Source of the DNA: an uncultured Bacteroidota bacterium | GTDB lineage: Bacteria; Bacteroidota; Bacteroidia; Chitinophagales; Saprospiraceae | Reading direction: 5' to 3' | Assembly (NCBI GenBank): GCA_937926185.1 | Contig: CALEYM010000681.1 | Span: 1-9,173, forward strand | Length of the DNA: 9,173 nt | Shown here: positions 1 to 5,893 of the stretch, piece after piece | How positions within the stretch are numbered: the stretch's first letter is position 1 | Layout: each line of letters opens with the position of its first letter | Translations under genes and position numbers: made by a program | Notes under the pieces: generated by a model | The model's input: the letters and a program-made list of their open reading frames with translations, nothing else | Database searches by the model: none | Told to the model about the DNA's origin: nothing

Positions 1-115
1 GGGTTATAGGGTGTATGAGGGTTTAGAGGGTTTATGAGGGGTTATGAGGGTTTATGAGGTTTAGATGGTTTAGATAGTTTAGAAGGGTTAGAGGGTTAAG
101 TTTAGATTAAGTTTT
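1..115. repeat. Telomere-like degenerate tandem repeat
   Basis: The tract is made of about a dozen imperfect 8-10 nt units. GGGTTTATGA, GGGTTTAGA and GGGTTAGA are the main variants, and the units decay toward the right (GGTTTAGA, TAGTTTAGAA). G-runs recur on the plus strand roughly every 8-10 nt, and stops are frequent in several frames. It probably continues beyond the left edge. The resemblance to plant telomere repeats (TTTAGGG) is only superficial. I recall similar low-complexity intergenic DNA in Bacteroidota genomes; its role is unknown. It lies downstream of the rpsG terminator. Confidence 0.8.
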
Positions 116-263
116 GAAAATGGGGATTGTGGTAAAAATTTTCTTTTTTTAGTTAAATCCCTTCCTTTTTTGACTTAAATTTGGTGAAACGCGATTAAAG
201 ATTTCAGAAGTTTTGAAAACTTAAAGCAGGCGTTTCAGAAAAACGGGTCTTAAAACGGCAAAA
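116..263. other. AT-rich intergenic stretch, no gene seen
   Basis: This stretch lies between the repeat tract and the rpsG terminator. It holds runs of T and A and a 15-nt near-palindrome at 208-222 (AAGTTTT, G, AAAACTT). I see no open frame with coding character and no RNA gene. A -7-like TAAATTTG occurs at 176-183 on the plus strand but lacks a matching -33 element. Confidence 0.6.
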
Positions 264-316
264 CCGTCGAAAAAGGCCGGCGGCAGCGGAAGGCGTTCGC
301 CGGACTTTTTCAACGG
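264..316 (-). terminator. Intrinsic-type terminator after rpsG
   Basis: Arms 264-282 and 298-316 pair over 19 positions with two mismatches (268/312 and 276/304) around a 15-nt loop. Read on the minus strand, the structure starts 23 nt after the rpsG stop. Its inner stem is GC-rich, with CCGGCG pairing to CGCCGG. It is flanked by A5 on one side and T5 on the other, so the transcript ends in a U-run. The near-symmetry means it could also stop rightward transcription. It would end the rpsL-rpsG transcript before any downstream gene. Confidence 0.75.
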
Positions 317-339
317 TAGGGCGTGAAGCAGTTCCGCGC

Positions 340-807
340 TTAGGCCTTGTAGTGGGCGAAGGCGCGGTTGGATTCGGCCATTTTGTGCGTGTCTTCGCGT
401 TTTTTCACGGCATTGCCCTCACCTTTGCTGGCGGCGACGATCTCGGCGGCCAGTTTTTCGGCCATGCCTTTGCCGGCGCGGGCGCGGGAATATTTGATCA
501 TCCATTTGATCCCGATGGAAATTTTCCGGTTGGCCGGCAGTTCCGTGGGAATCTGGAAGGTGGCGCCGCCGATACGGCGGCTGCGTACTTCCACTTGCGG
601 CATGACGTTGTTCAACGCTTTTTTCCAGACTTGCAACTCGTCCTCGTTGGTGCGACTTTTCACGATGTCAAGCGCATCGTAAAAAATACTGAACGCAACG
701 CTCTTCTTGCCCTCCCACATCATGTGGTTAACGAAACGGGTGACCATCGTATCGTTGTACCGCGGATCAGGAGCCAATACTCGAGGTTTCGGTTTGTGTT
801 TACGCAT
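340..807 (-). CDS. rpsG: 30S ribosomal protein S7
   Basis: S7 binds the 3' major domain of 16S rRNA, starts assembly of the 30S head and lines the E site. The 155-residue product has the usual bacterial length. Recognisable S7 blocks are RYNDTMVTRFVNHMM near the N-terminus, MPQVEVRSRRIGGATFQIP in the middle, and KWMIKYSRARAGKGMAEKLA followed by the EDTHKMAESNRAFAHY tail. The frame stays open 17 codons further upstream, but that extension is translated repeat DNA, so I start at the ATG giving MRKHKPKP. It follows rpsL after a 103-nt gap holding a long hairpin, and a terminator hairpin follows it. The usual third gene, fusA, is not found in the 339 nt between rpsG and the window edge. Confidence 0.97.
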   Translation of the reverse strand: MRKHKPKPRVLAPDPRYNDTMVTRFVNHMMWEGKKSVAFSIFYDALDIVKSRTNEDELQVWKKALNNVMPQVEVRSRRIGGATFQIPTELPANRKISIGIKWMIKYSRARAGKGMAEKLAAEIVAASKGEGNAVKKREDTHKMAESNRAFAHYKA

Positions 808-821
808 TATAGTTAATGATG

Positions 822-903
822 AATGATGAATGATAAATGATGAATGGCTGCCTGACAAACGGAATCAAAAAGATTCATCATTCATCATTTATCATTCATC
901 ATT
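822..903 (-). repeat. 25-bp inverted repeat between rpsL and rpsG
   Basis: Arms 822-846 and 879-903 are perfectly complementary over 25 bp around a 32-nt loop. Both arms consist of ATTCATCATT/ATTTATCATT words. The right arm carries one extra ATTCATC unit at 873-879, which suggests slippage or growth by unit duplication. In the mRNA this would form a long A-U-rich hairpin ending 14 nt before the rpsG start. Words of this type are, from memory, dispersed in Bacteroidota intergenic DNA. The place matches that of the S7-binding autoregulatory structure of the E. coli str operon, but the sequence gives no direct evidence of S7 binding. Confidence 0.85.
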
Positions 904-910
904 AAAAACT

Positions 911-1285
911 TTATTTTTTTGGGCGCTTCGTACCGTAGTGGCTGCGGCTTTTCTTGCGGTTGTTCACGCCGGCGGTGTCGAGCGCGCCGCGCACGATGGT
1001 GTAACGCACGCCCGGCAGGTCTTTTACACGACCGCCGCGCACGAGCACGATGGAGTGTTCCTGCAAATTGTGACCTTCCCCCGGAATATAAGCAATCACC
1101 TCGATCTGGTTGGTCAAACGCACTTTGGCCACTTTGCGCAATGCAGAGTTGGGCTTTTTCGGCGTCGTGGTGTACACGCGGGTGCACACGCCACGCCGTT
1201 GAGGGTTTCCGTCCAAAGCGCGCGATTTGCTTTTGTACTCCACTTTTACGCGGCTCTTGCGCACCAATTGATTAATGGTAGGCAT
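911..1285 (-). CDS. rpsL: 30S ribosomal protein S12
   Basis: S12 sits at the decoding centre of the 30S subunit and controls tRNA selection accuracy. The 124-residue product has the usual length and is colinear with the E. coli protein. Landmarks are MPTINQLVRKSR at the N-terminus, RGVCTRVYTTTPKKPNSALR (residues 31-50), PGEGHNLQEHSIVLVRGGRV (68-87), then KDLPGVRY (88-95), and a basic C-terminus ending KRPKK. Lys43 and Lys88, where substitutions give streptomycin resistance in E. coli, are both Lys, so a sensitive type is predicted. Asp89, the residue methylthiolated by RimO in E. coli, is kept. It is the first gene of the leftward rpsL-rpsG unit, with a promoter about 90 nt upstream. Confidence 0.98.
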   Translation of the reverse strand: MPTINQLVRKSRVKVEYKSKSRALDGNPQRRGVCTRVYTTTPKKPNSALRKVAKVRLTNQIEVIAYIPGEGHNLQEHSIVLVRGGRVKDLPGVRYTIVRGALDTAGVNNRKKSRSHYGTKRPKK

Positions 1286-1372
1286 ACCTTTTTTTGACTA
1301 AAATTTTATGTAACTCGTTCAAAATCAACTTAAAAAAGACAAATTTTTATTTGCCCCTTTCAAAAGCGAACG

Positions 1373-1405
1373 CAAAGGTAACTCAAGTGGCGATAATTTT
1401 CCAAA
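1373..1405 (-). promoter_or_regulatory. Bacteroidota-type promoter of rpsL
   Basis: Read on the minus strand, TTTG (1402-1405) is followed by a 21-nt spacer and TACCTTTG (1373-1380), an exact match to the TAnnTTTG -7 element known from Bacteroidota. Transcription would start near 1366 and give a leader of about 80 nt. The leader holds a small A-U-rich hairpin (1340-1344 with 1349-1353). The boxes lie about 65-95 bp before the fabH-type start on the other strand. No equally good promoter for that gene is visible. Confidence 0.7.
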
Positions 1406-1467
1406 CCGGAATCAAAATTTTCTGAAAAGTGACGGTTTGAAATATATTCTGTTGTTTTGTGTCCGTT

Positions 1468-2445
1468 ATGCACCAGCAACACGCAAAAATCACCGCCCTC
1501 GGCGCCTACGTCCCCGAACGCGTGGTAGACAACCATTACTTTGAATCGATCGTGGAAACCAACGACGAGTGGATCGTCAGCCGCACCGGTATCCGTACGC
1601 GGCACTTTGCAGCCGAAAACGAATACACCAGCCATTTGTGCGTGGGCGCGGCGAAAAGCCTGGTGGAGGAGAATAACATAACGATCGACGACGTGGATTT
1701 TATCATCGTCGCTACCGTAACGCCCGATCAGACCATGCCCAGCGTATCTTCTCAGGTGCAGGACAAGTTGGGGCTTGCCCACGCCGGCGCCATCGACATT
1801 TCGGCGGCCTGCGCGGGTTTTGCTTACGGTATCATACTGGCGCAAGGGCTGATCACGGCGGGCACACACCGGAAAGTGCTGGTGTTCGGCGCCGAAACGC
1901 TCACCAAATTCACCAATTATGAAGACCGGACGTCCTGCATCCTGTTCGGCGACGGCGCCGGCTGCGTACTGGTGGAAGCAGCGCCGAGGGGCAATATCCT
2001 TGCCGCCGTCACCGGAAGCAGCGGCGACGGCGGCAAGGACCTCTACATGTCCAACCTGCGCAAACAGATCAACGGGCAGGATGTGATCACCGACAACAAA
2101 ATCCACCAGAACGGCCGCGCCGTATTCAAATGGGCAGTCACCACCGTGGCCGGGCAAATGCAGGTGCTGTCGGAGCGCAGCGGACTGCCGTTTGAAAAGA
2201 TCGACTGGTTTATCCCCCACAGCGCCAATATGCGTATCATCGAGGCGCTTTGCAATCAGTCGGGCTTCCCCATCGAAAAAACGCTCGAAAGCATCAGTAT
2301 TTACGGCAATACCTCCTCGGCCTCCATCCCGCTCGCCCTGCACCGCGGCCTGCGCGAAGGCAAGGTGAAAAAGGGCGACCGCATTATGATGATCGGTTTC
2401 GGCGGCGGGCTGGTGTACGCGGGGGTGGTAGTGGAATGGCAGTAG
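1468..2445 (+). CDS. fabH: Beta-ketoacyl-ACP synthase III
   Basis: KAS III enzymes condense an acyl-CoA (classically acetyl-CoA) with malonyl-ACP to start fatty acid synthesis in the cytoplasm. The 325-residue product has the normal length and thiolase fold signatures. The nucleophile is Cys115 in DISAACAGFAYG, His251 lies in WFIPHSANMR, and Asn281 in YGNTSSASIPLAL. The N-terminal NDEWIVSRTGIRTRHF and the C-terminal GFGGGLVYAG motifs are also typical. A GTG three codons upstream (1459) is a possible alternative start; I prefer the ATG. No Shine-Dalgarno sequence is visible. Neither plsX nor rpmF, frequent partners of fabH, is adjacent, so a second KAS III for branched or special starters cannot be excluded. 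It is divergent from rpsL, and an ATPase relic lies 12 nt after its stop. Confidence 0.92.
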   Translation: MHQQHAKITALGAYVPERVVDNHYFESIVETNDEWIVSRTGIRTRHFAAENEYTSHLCVGAAKSLVEENNITIDDVDFIIVATVTPDQTMPSVSSQVQDKLGLAHAGAIDISAACAGFAYGIILAQGLITAGTHRKVLVFGAETLTKFTNYEDRTSCILFGDGAGCVLVEAAPRGNILAAVTGSSGDGGKDLYMSNLRKQINGQDVITDNKIHQNGRAVFKWAVTTVAGQMQVLSERSGLPFEKIDWFIPHSANMRIIEALCNQSGFPIEKTLESISIYGNTSSASIPLALHRGLREGKVKKGDRIMMIGFGGGLVYAGVVVEWQ

Positions 2446-2457
2446 CCGTTTCAAGCC

Positions 2458-2646
2458 TTAACCAAATAATGCGTCCATTGTCAGCTCGTTATGCACGAGG
2501 GATTTTGCGTAGGTATTGGGCGTAAGGCCGAAGGTTGTGATAAAAGTGAGCCAAACAGATTTGGGCGTTTTGGTATGCTCTTTAAAAATACCGGTTTTTT
2601 GCCTCAGGGTATCGGCATATTCCTTGTCAATAGTAATGGTCTTAAA
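2458..2646 (-). pseudogene. 3' remnant of an AAA+ ATPase/DUF234-type gene
   Basis: The minus-strand frame encodes about 62 residues and ends in TAA at 2458-2460. It contains TIDKEYADTLRQKTGIFKEH, KSVWLTFITTFGLTPNTYA and the end SLVHNELTMDALFG. From memory this matches the extreme C-terminus of the AAA+ ATPases (archaeal ATPase/DUF234 type, with a PD-(D/E)XK-like domain) found as many copies in Bacteroidota. The ATPase domain and the nuclease-like motif are missing. The frame closes at 2668-2670 and has no plausible start, so this is a truncated relic. It ends just before the start of the epimerase-hydrolase gene, whose promoter must lie in or beyond it. Nothing else is seen in the 205 nt between the flanking genes. 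Confidence 0.65.
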
Positions 2647-2650
2647 TGCT

Positions 2651-4879
2651 ATGCGCCTTTTCCTTTTTTACCTCCTGCTGTTGAACAGCCCGCTGCTTCC
2701 CGCCCAAAGCTCCCTGCTGCCCCGCGCCGAAAATTTCACCGGAACCATCGGCGGCAAAGCCGTCGGCCTGTATTATCTCCGCAACGACAGGGGAATGGAA
2801 GTCGCCATTACCAACTACGGCGGCCGCATCGTCGGCCTGGTGGCGCCCGACCGGTACGACCAACCCACCGACGTCGTATCCGGTTACAACAGTCTCGACG
2901 AATACCTGAATAACCCGGAAGAATATTTCGGGGCCATTATCGGGCGCTATGCCAACCGCATTGCCGGCGGCAAATTCAAACTCGACGGCAAAGAGTACAA
3001 TCTGGCCCAAAACAACGGACCCAACCACCTGCACGGCGGCCCGGGCGGTTTTCACCGGGCAGTGTGGGACGCCCGCCAGCCCGATGCGCAAACCCTCGAA
3101 CTGCAATATGTCTCGCCCGACGGGGAGGAAGGATACCCCGGCACGCTCACGGTAAAGGTCGTTTACCAGCTGACGGAGCGCAATGAACTGAAAATCACCT
3201 ACGACGCTACCACCGACAAGCCGACTATCGTCAACCTCACCAATCATACCTATTTCAACCTGCGCGGCGAAGGAGCGCCCACCATAAACGATCATTATTT
3301 GCAGATCTTCGCCGGGCAGTACACGCCCGTCGACAACACCCTGATCCCTACGGGGCAACTGACCCCCGTAGCCGGCTCGGTGTTCGATTTTGAAAGCCCC
3401 GAAGTGATCGGCAGCCGCCTCGACCAGCCCGATGAACAACTGAAAGCCGGAATGGGATACGATCACAATTTCGTATTATTCAAACAGTATCCCGGCGAAC
3501 CGAGGCCGGCAGCCATGGCGTTCAACCCCGCAAACGGGATCGAAATGCTGATCGAAACCACCGAGCCCGGTTTGCAGTTTTACGGCGGCAATTTCCTGAC
3601 GGGCAAATACAAGGGCAAAAGCGGCCGGCCGTACCAGCATCGCTCGCTGTTCTGTCTCGAAGCGCAACATTTCCCGGACAGCCCCAACCAACCGGGTTTC
3701 CCTTCCGCCAGCCTGCGTCCCGGCGACCGGTACAGCCAAACAACCCTGTTCCGGTTTGCCATAAATTTTAAGGAAGCCGTTCAGGCGGCCGGTCCGCTCC
3801 TGGTAGCAGAGCGCGTCTGGCAGGCCGGCGACCGCCTTCAATTCAGCCCCGTGCAAGCCAACGCCTGGCGCCAGAATCTACCCTGGCTGGTGGGCGCCAA
3901 CTACATACCCGCCTATGCCATCAACCAGCTGGAAATGTGGCAGGCCGAAACCTTCGACACCCTTGCCATCGAACGCGAACTGGCGCTGGCTGCCGGGTTG
4001 GGCATGAACACCCTGCGCGTATTCCTGCACGATTTGCTCTGGCAGCAGGATTCCACCGGTTTTAAAAAACGCATAGATGCTTTCCTGCGCGTCTGCGCCC
4101 GTTCGGGTGTGCGGCCCATGCTGGTGCTGTTCGACTCCTGCTGGAACCCCGACGCCCAATCGGGCAAACAACCCGATCCCAAACCCGGCGTGCACAACTC
4201 CGGCTGGGTGAAAAGTCCGGCCTTGCGTCACCTGCAGGATCACCGTGAAATTCCCCGCCTCGAACACTACGTCGCCGGCGTTATCCGCGCTTTCCGCGAC
4301 GACCCGCGCGTGCTCGCGTGGGACCTCTGGAACGAACCCGACAACCTCGACGACCGGCGCAATGCCGAAGGCACGGCGCACCTGCGCGATTTCGTGGCCT
4401 TCCTGCTCCCCGAAGTGTTCCACTGGGCCCGTTCCGCCAAACCCCTGCAGCCGCTTACCTCCGGCGTGTGGGCCGGCGACCACTGGGGCTCGCCCGAAAA
4501 GTTAAACGCCATTCAGCAAATCCAGCTGCGCGAATCGGACGTCATTAGCTTCCACTGCTACGGCGATTCGGCCCGCTTTGAGTACTGCATCCGGGAACTT
4601 AAAAAATACGAACGGCCGTTACTCTGCACCGAATACCTCGCCAGAAGCATGGGCAGTACGTTCGAAGCTTTCCTGCCTGTTGCCAAAAGAGAAAAACTGG
4701 CTATGTACAACTGGGGCCTCGTGAACGGGAAAACCCAAACCCACCTGCCCTGGGACAGCTGGCAAAAACCCTACACCGACCGCCAGCCGCCCGTGTGGCA
4801 CCACGATATTTTTACGCCGAACGGCAACCCGTATAAAAAGGAAGAATGGCAGTTTGTCCGGAAGATGATACGATCATAA
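2651..4879 (+). CDS. Secreted aldose 1-epimerase / GH5-like glycosidase fusion
   Basis: The 742-residue protein joins two enzymes. Residues 1-18 are a signal peptide (hydrophobic LFLFYLLLLN, cut probably LPA|Q), so it acts in the periplasm or outside. Residues about 25-373 are a GalM-type mutarotase that interconverts alpha and beta aldoses. His128 (NHLHGG), His199 (NLTNHTYFNL) and Glu337 (CLEAQHFPDSP) match the E. coli His104/His175/Glu309 set. Residues about 397-742 are a (beta/alpha)8 GH5-like domain starting near NLPWLVGANYIP. Glu562 in WDLWNEPDN is the likely acid/base and Glu661 in LLCTEYLA the likely nucleophile; SFHCYGD (633-639) fits the active site. The substrate is unknown; cellulase- or mannanase-like activity is possible. 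I start at the ATG before the signal peptide; the open frame upstream is antisense to the ATPase relic. No frameshift or stop separates the domains. Confidence 0.88.
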   Translation: MRLFLFYLLLLNSPLLPAQSSLLPRAENFTGTIGGKAVGLYYLRNDRGMEVAITNYGGRIVGLVAPDRYDQPTDVVSGYNSLDEYLNNPEEYFGAIIGRYANRIAGGKFKLDGKEYNLAQNNGPNHLHGGPGGFHRAVWDARQPDAQTLELQYVSPDGEEGYPGTLTVKVVYQLTERNELKITYDATTDKPTIVNLTNHTYFNLRGEGAPTINDHYLQIFAGQYTPVDNTLIPTGQLTPVAGSVFDFESPEVIGSRLDQPDEQLKAGMGYDHNFVLFKQYPGEPRPAAMAFNPANGIEMLIETTEPGLQFYGGNFLTGKYKGKSGRPYQHRSLFCLEAQHFPDSPNQPGFPSASLRPGDRYSQTTLFRFAINFKEAVQAAGPLLVAERVWQAGDRLQFSPVQANAWRQNLPWLVGANYIPAYAINQLEMWQAETFDTLAIERELALAAGLGMNTLRVFLHDLLWQQDSTGFKKRIDAFLRVCARSGVRPMLVLFDSCWNPDAQSGKQPDPKPGVHNSGWVKSPALRHLQDHREIPRLEHYVAGVIRAFRDDPRVLAWDLWNEPDNLDDRRNAEGTAHLRDFVAFLLPEVFHWARSAKPLQPLTSGVWAGDHWGSPEKLNAIQQIQLRESDVISFHCYGDSARFEYCIRELKKYERPLLCTEYLARSMGSTFEAFLPVAKREKLAMYNWGLVNGKTQTHLPWDSWQKPYTDRQPPVWHHDIFTPNGNPYKKEEWQFVRKMIRS

Positions 4880-4880
4880 A

Positions 4881-4901
4881 GTTTGAAGCTTGAAGTTGCA
4901 A
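4881..4901. repeat. Three degenerate heptamers
   Basis: GTTTGAA, GCTTGAA and GTTGCAA follow directly after the stop of the epimerase-hydrolase gene and include the 10-bp palindrome AGTTGCAACT (4894-4903). No terminator with a T-run is seen in 4880-4955. The heptamers resemble other short-word repeats of Bacteroidota intergenic DNA; their function is unknown. Confidence 0.45.
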
Positions 4902-4955
4902 CTAATTTAAAGTTACCCTCGTCAATTCTCCTCATCAAATTAAAGAGAAAACAAT

Positions 4956-5018
4956 ATGCTGAGCCTCGGCCTGCTCCTGTTGCTACGCGCCTGGATGATT
5001 TCCAAAATCAAAAAATGA
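4956..5018 (+). CDS. Possible 20-residue hydrophobic leader peptide
   Basis: An ATG after the A-rich leader TAAAGAGAAAACAAT opens a 20-codon frame encoding MLSLGLLLLLRAWMISKIKK, a hydrophobic stretch with a basic tail. It stops 7 nt before the ATG of the membrane protein gene, a spacing that would allow translational coupling. Its start resembles the start of that protein (MLTAGFYLLL), so it may be a decayed or duplicated start region instead of a separate peptide. No conservation data are available, and a chance frame is quite possible. Confidence 0.25.
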   Translation: MLSLGLLLLLRAWMISKIKK

Positions 5019-5025
5019 AAACGCC

Positions 5026-5733
5026 ATGCTGACTGCCGGTTTTTACCTGCTCCTGACCCTTTTGATAGCCCTCATTTATACCGGTCTGCAAAAAATGCCC
5101 TTGCCGGCAGAAACCCGCCGGAAATACGCGCGCGGCTTTGCCCTCGCAACTGCCGCCTGGTTGGCCTACCTGTACGCCATGGACGCCGCGGGGGTGCTCC
5201 GGATTTTTACGCCGCCGCCGCGCATTGTCGTATTTCTGATCCTGCCGGCCTTCGCCGCGATTGCCTGGTTCTTTTTCAGCAAAAAATTTGAAGACCTGAT
5301 CCGTGCCATGCCGCCCGCCTGGCCGGTGTATCTGCAATCCTTCCGTATCGGCGTGGAAATCCTGATCCTGGGCGTCTATATGAAAGGGCTCGGTAGCATA
5401 GAACCCACGCTGGAAGGATATAATTTCGACATGCTGGCCGGCCTGACGGCCCCCATAGTGGCATATTTTGTATTCCAGCGAAAAGCGGCCCCGAAAAAAG
5501 CAGCCCTGGCCTGGAACATCTTCGGCCTGCTGCTGCTGGCCAACGTAGTGATCATTTTCAATACGCTGTTCCTCCGGCCTGAATGGTGGGGATATTCCGC
5601 TTCGCCCATAAAACCGGAATTCGGTACCATGCCCTATCTGCTCATACCGGGCCTGTATATGCCGCTGGCGGTGTTTTTACACTTTTTTTCGATCGCGCAA
5701 CTTAAAAGGGGCCTCGCTCCGACGGCCGGCTGA
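5026..5733 (+). CDS. Seven-helix integral membrane protein, unknown function
   Basis: I do not recognise a named family. The 235-residue product has seven likely membrane segments at about residues 2-20, 38-56, 66-85, 105-120, 135-150, 160-182 and 202-225. The loops hold few charges. Between segments 4 and 5 lies GSIEPTLEGYNFDMLAG, and between 6 and 7 RPEWWGYSASPIKPEFGTMP. These polar, Trp/Tyr/Pro-rich loops look conserved in style and may face the periplasm. There is no signal peptidase site and no catalytic motif I can name. The gene lies 146 nt after the epimerase-hydrolase gene, in the same direction, and a possible short leader frame precedes it. A Bacteroidota-specific conserved hypothetical protein is my best guess. 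Confidence 0.8.
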   Translation: MLTAGFYLLLTLLIALIYTGLQKMPLPAETRRKYARGFALATAAWLAYLYAMDAAGVLRIFTPPPRIVVFLILPAFAAIAWFFFSKKFEDLIRAMPPAWPVYLQSFRIGVEILILGVYMKGLGSIEPTLEGYNFDMLAGLTAPIVAYFVFQRKAAPKKAALAWNIFGLLLLANVVIIFNTLFLRPEWWGYSASPIKPEFGTMPYLLIPGLYMPLAVFLHFFSIAQLKRGLAPTAG

Positions 5734-5893
5734 ACCCGCGCTTCCGGCTCGGTTTGCCGCCTTTCGGCGTGTTGGGCATTCCCATGACGATTACCGGCAC
5801 TTCGGAAAACCCGGTGGTGGAGATACGGAAAGGAAAGGAGGGGGCTGACCCATGTTTAGGCGAATCCCCCGACACATCCACATTGCGCGTCAT
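5702..5893 (-). CDS. Possible 63-residue frame coupled to the amidohydrolase
   Basis: The ATG shares one base with the TGA of the amidohydrolase gene (TGATG), the arrangement seen in coupled operon genes. The product would be a basic 63-residue peptide (GMPNTPKGGKPSRKRGFS in its C-terminal half) with no domain I know. It overlaps the end of the convergent membrane protein gene by 32 nt. The opposite strand of the same DNA reads like a protein tail, so the two calls compete and this one may be a chance frame. Confidence 0.2.
   Translation of the reverse strand: MTRNVDVSGDSPKHGSAPSFPFRISTTGFSEVPVIVMGMPNTPKGGKPSRKRGFSRPSERGPF
5706..5846 (+). pseudogene. Possible C-terminal relic of an AsmA-like protein
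   Basis: The plus-strand frame, open from 5706 and without a plausible start, encodes PFGVLGIPMTITGTSENPVV and then EIRKGKEG. The pattern (G)IPMxITGTxxNPxVxI resembles the tail of AsmA-like envelope proteins as I remember them. The upstream part of such a gene is missing: the sequence before it is the end of the seven-helix protein gene in another frame. The similarity is short and judged by eye, so a chance resemblance is possible. The frame stays open into the amidohydrolase gene to a stop near 5951. Confidence 0.25.

Noticed and set aside
1..115. True telomere, chromosome end or CRISPR array
   Set aside because: The units are degenerate and only 8-10 nt, with no spacers. The neighbours are bacterial ribosomal protein genes.
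176..183. TAAATTTG as a plus-strand -7 promoter element
   Set aside because: No TTTG/TTG stands at the right distance upstream, and it would only drive transcription antisense to rpsG.
808..858. 17-residue N-terminal extension of S7
   Set aside because: The extension (FIIHHSSL type) is translated repeat DNA. The S7 N-terminus MRKHKPKP starts at 807.
830..1297. 155-codon plus-strand frame opposite rpsL
   Set aside because: Its start is inside the inverted repeat and the rest is antisense to S12.
1360..2454. 364-codon minus-strand open frame opposite the fabH-type gene
   Set aside because: It mirrors the GC-rich third codon positions of the real gene. The translation is His/Gly/Val-rich without motifs, while the plus strand has an intact catalytic triad.
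2516..2650. 45-residue upstream extension of the epimerase-hydrolase
   Set aside because: It is antisense to the ATPase relic and would bury the signal peptide. The ATG at 2651 directly precedes a good signal sequence.
2642..3466. 274-codon minus-strand open frame opposite the epimerase domain
   Set aside because: The plus strand encodes a full mutarotase with all catalytic residues. The antisense translation has no recognisable domain.
5840..5870. GGGGG/CCCCC hairpin as a terminator between the convergent genes
   Set aside because: The stem has only 5 bp around a 21-nt loop and no T-run on either strand.
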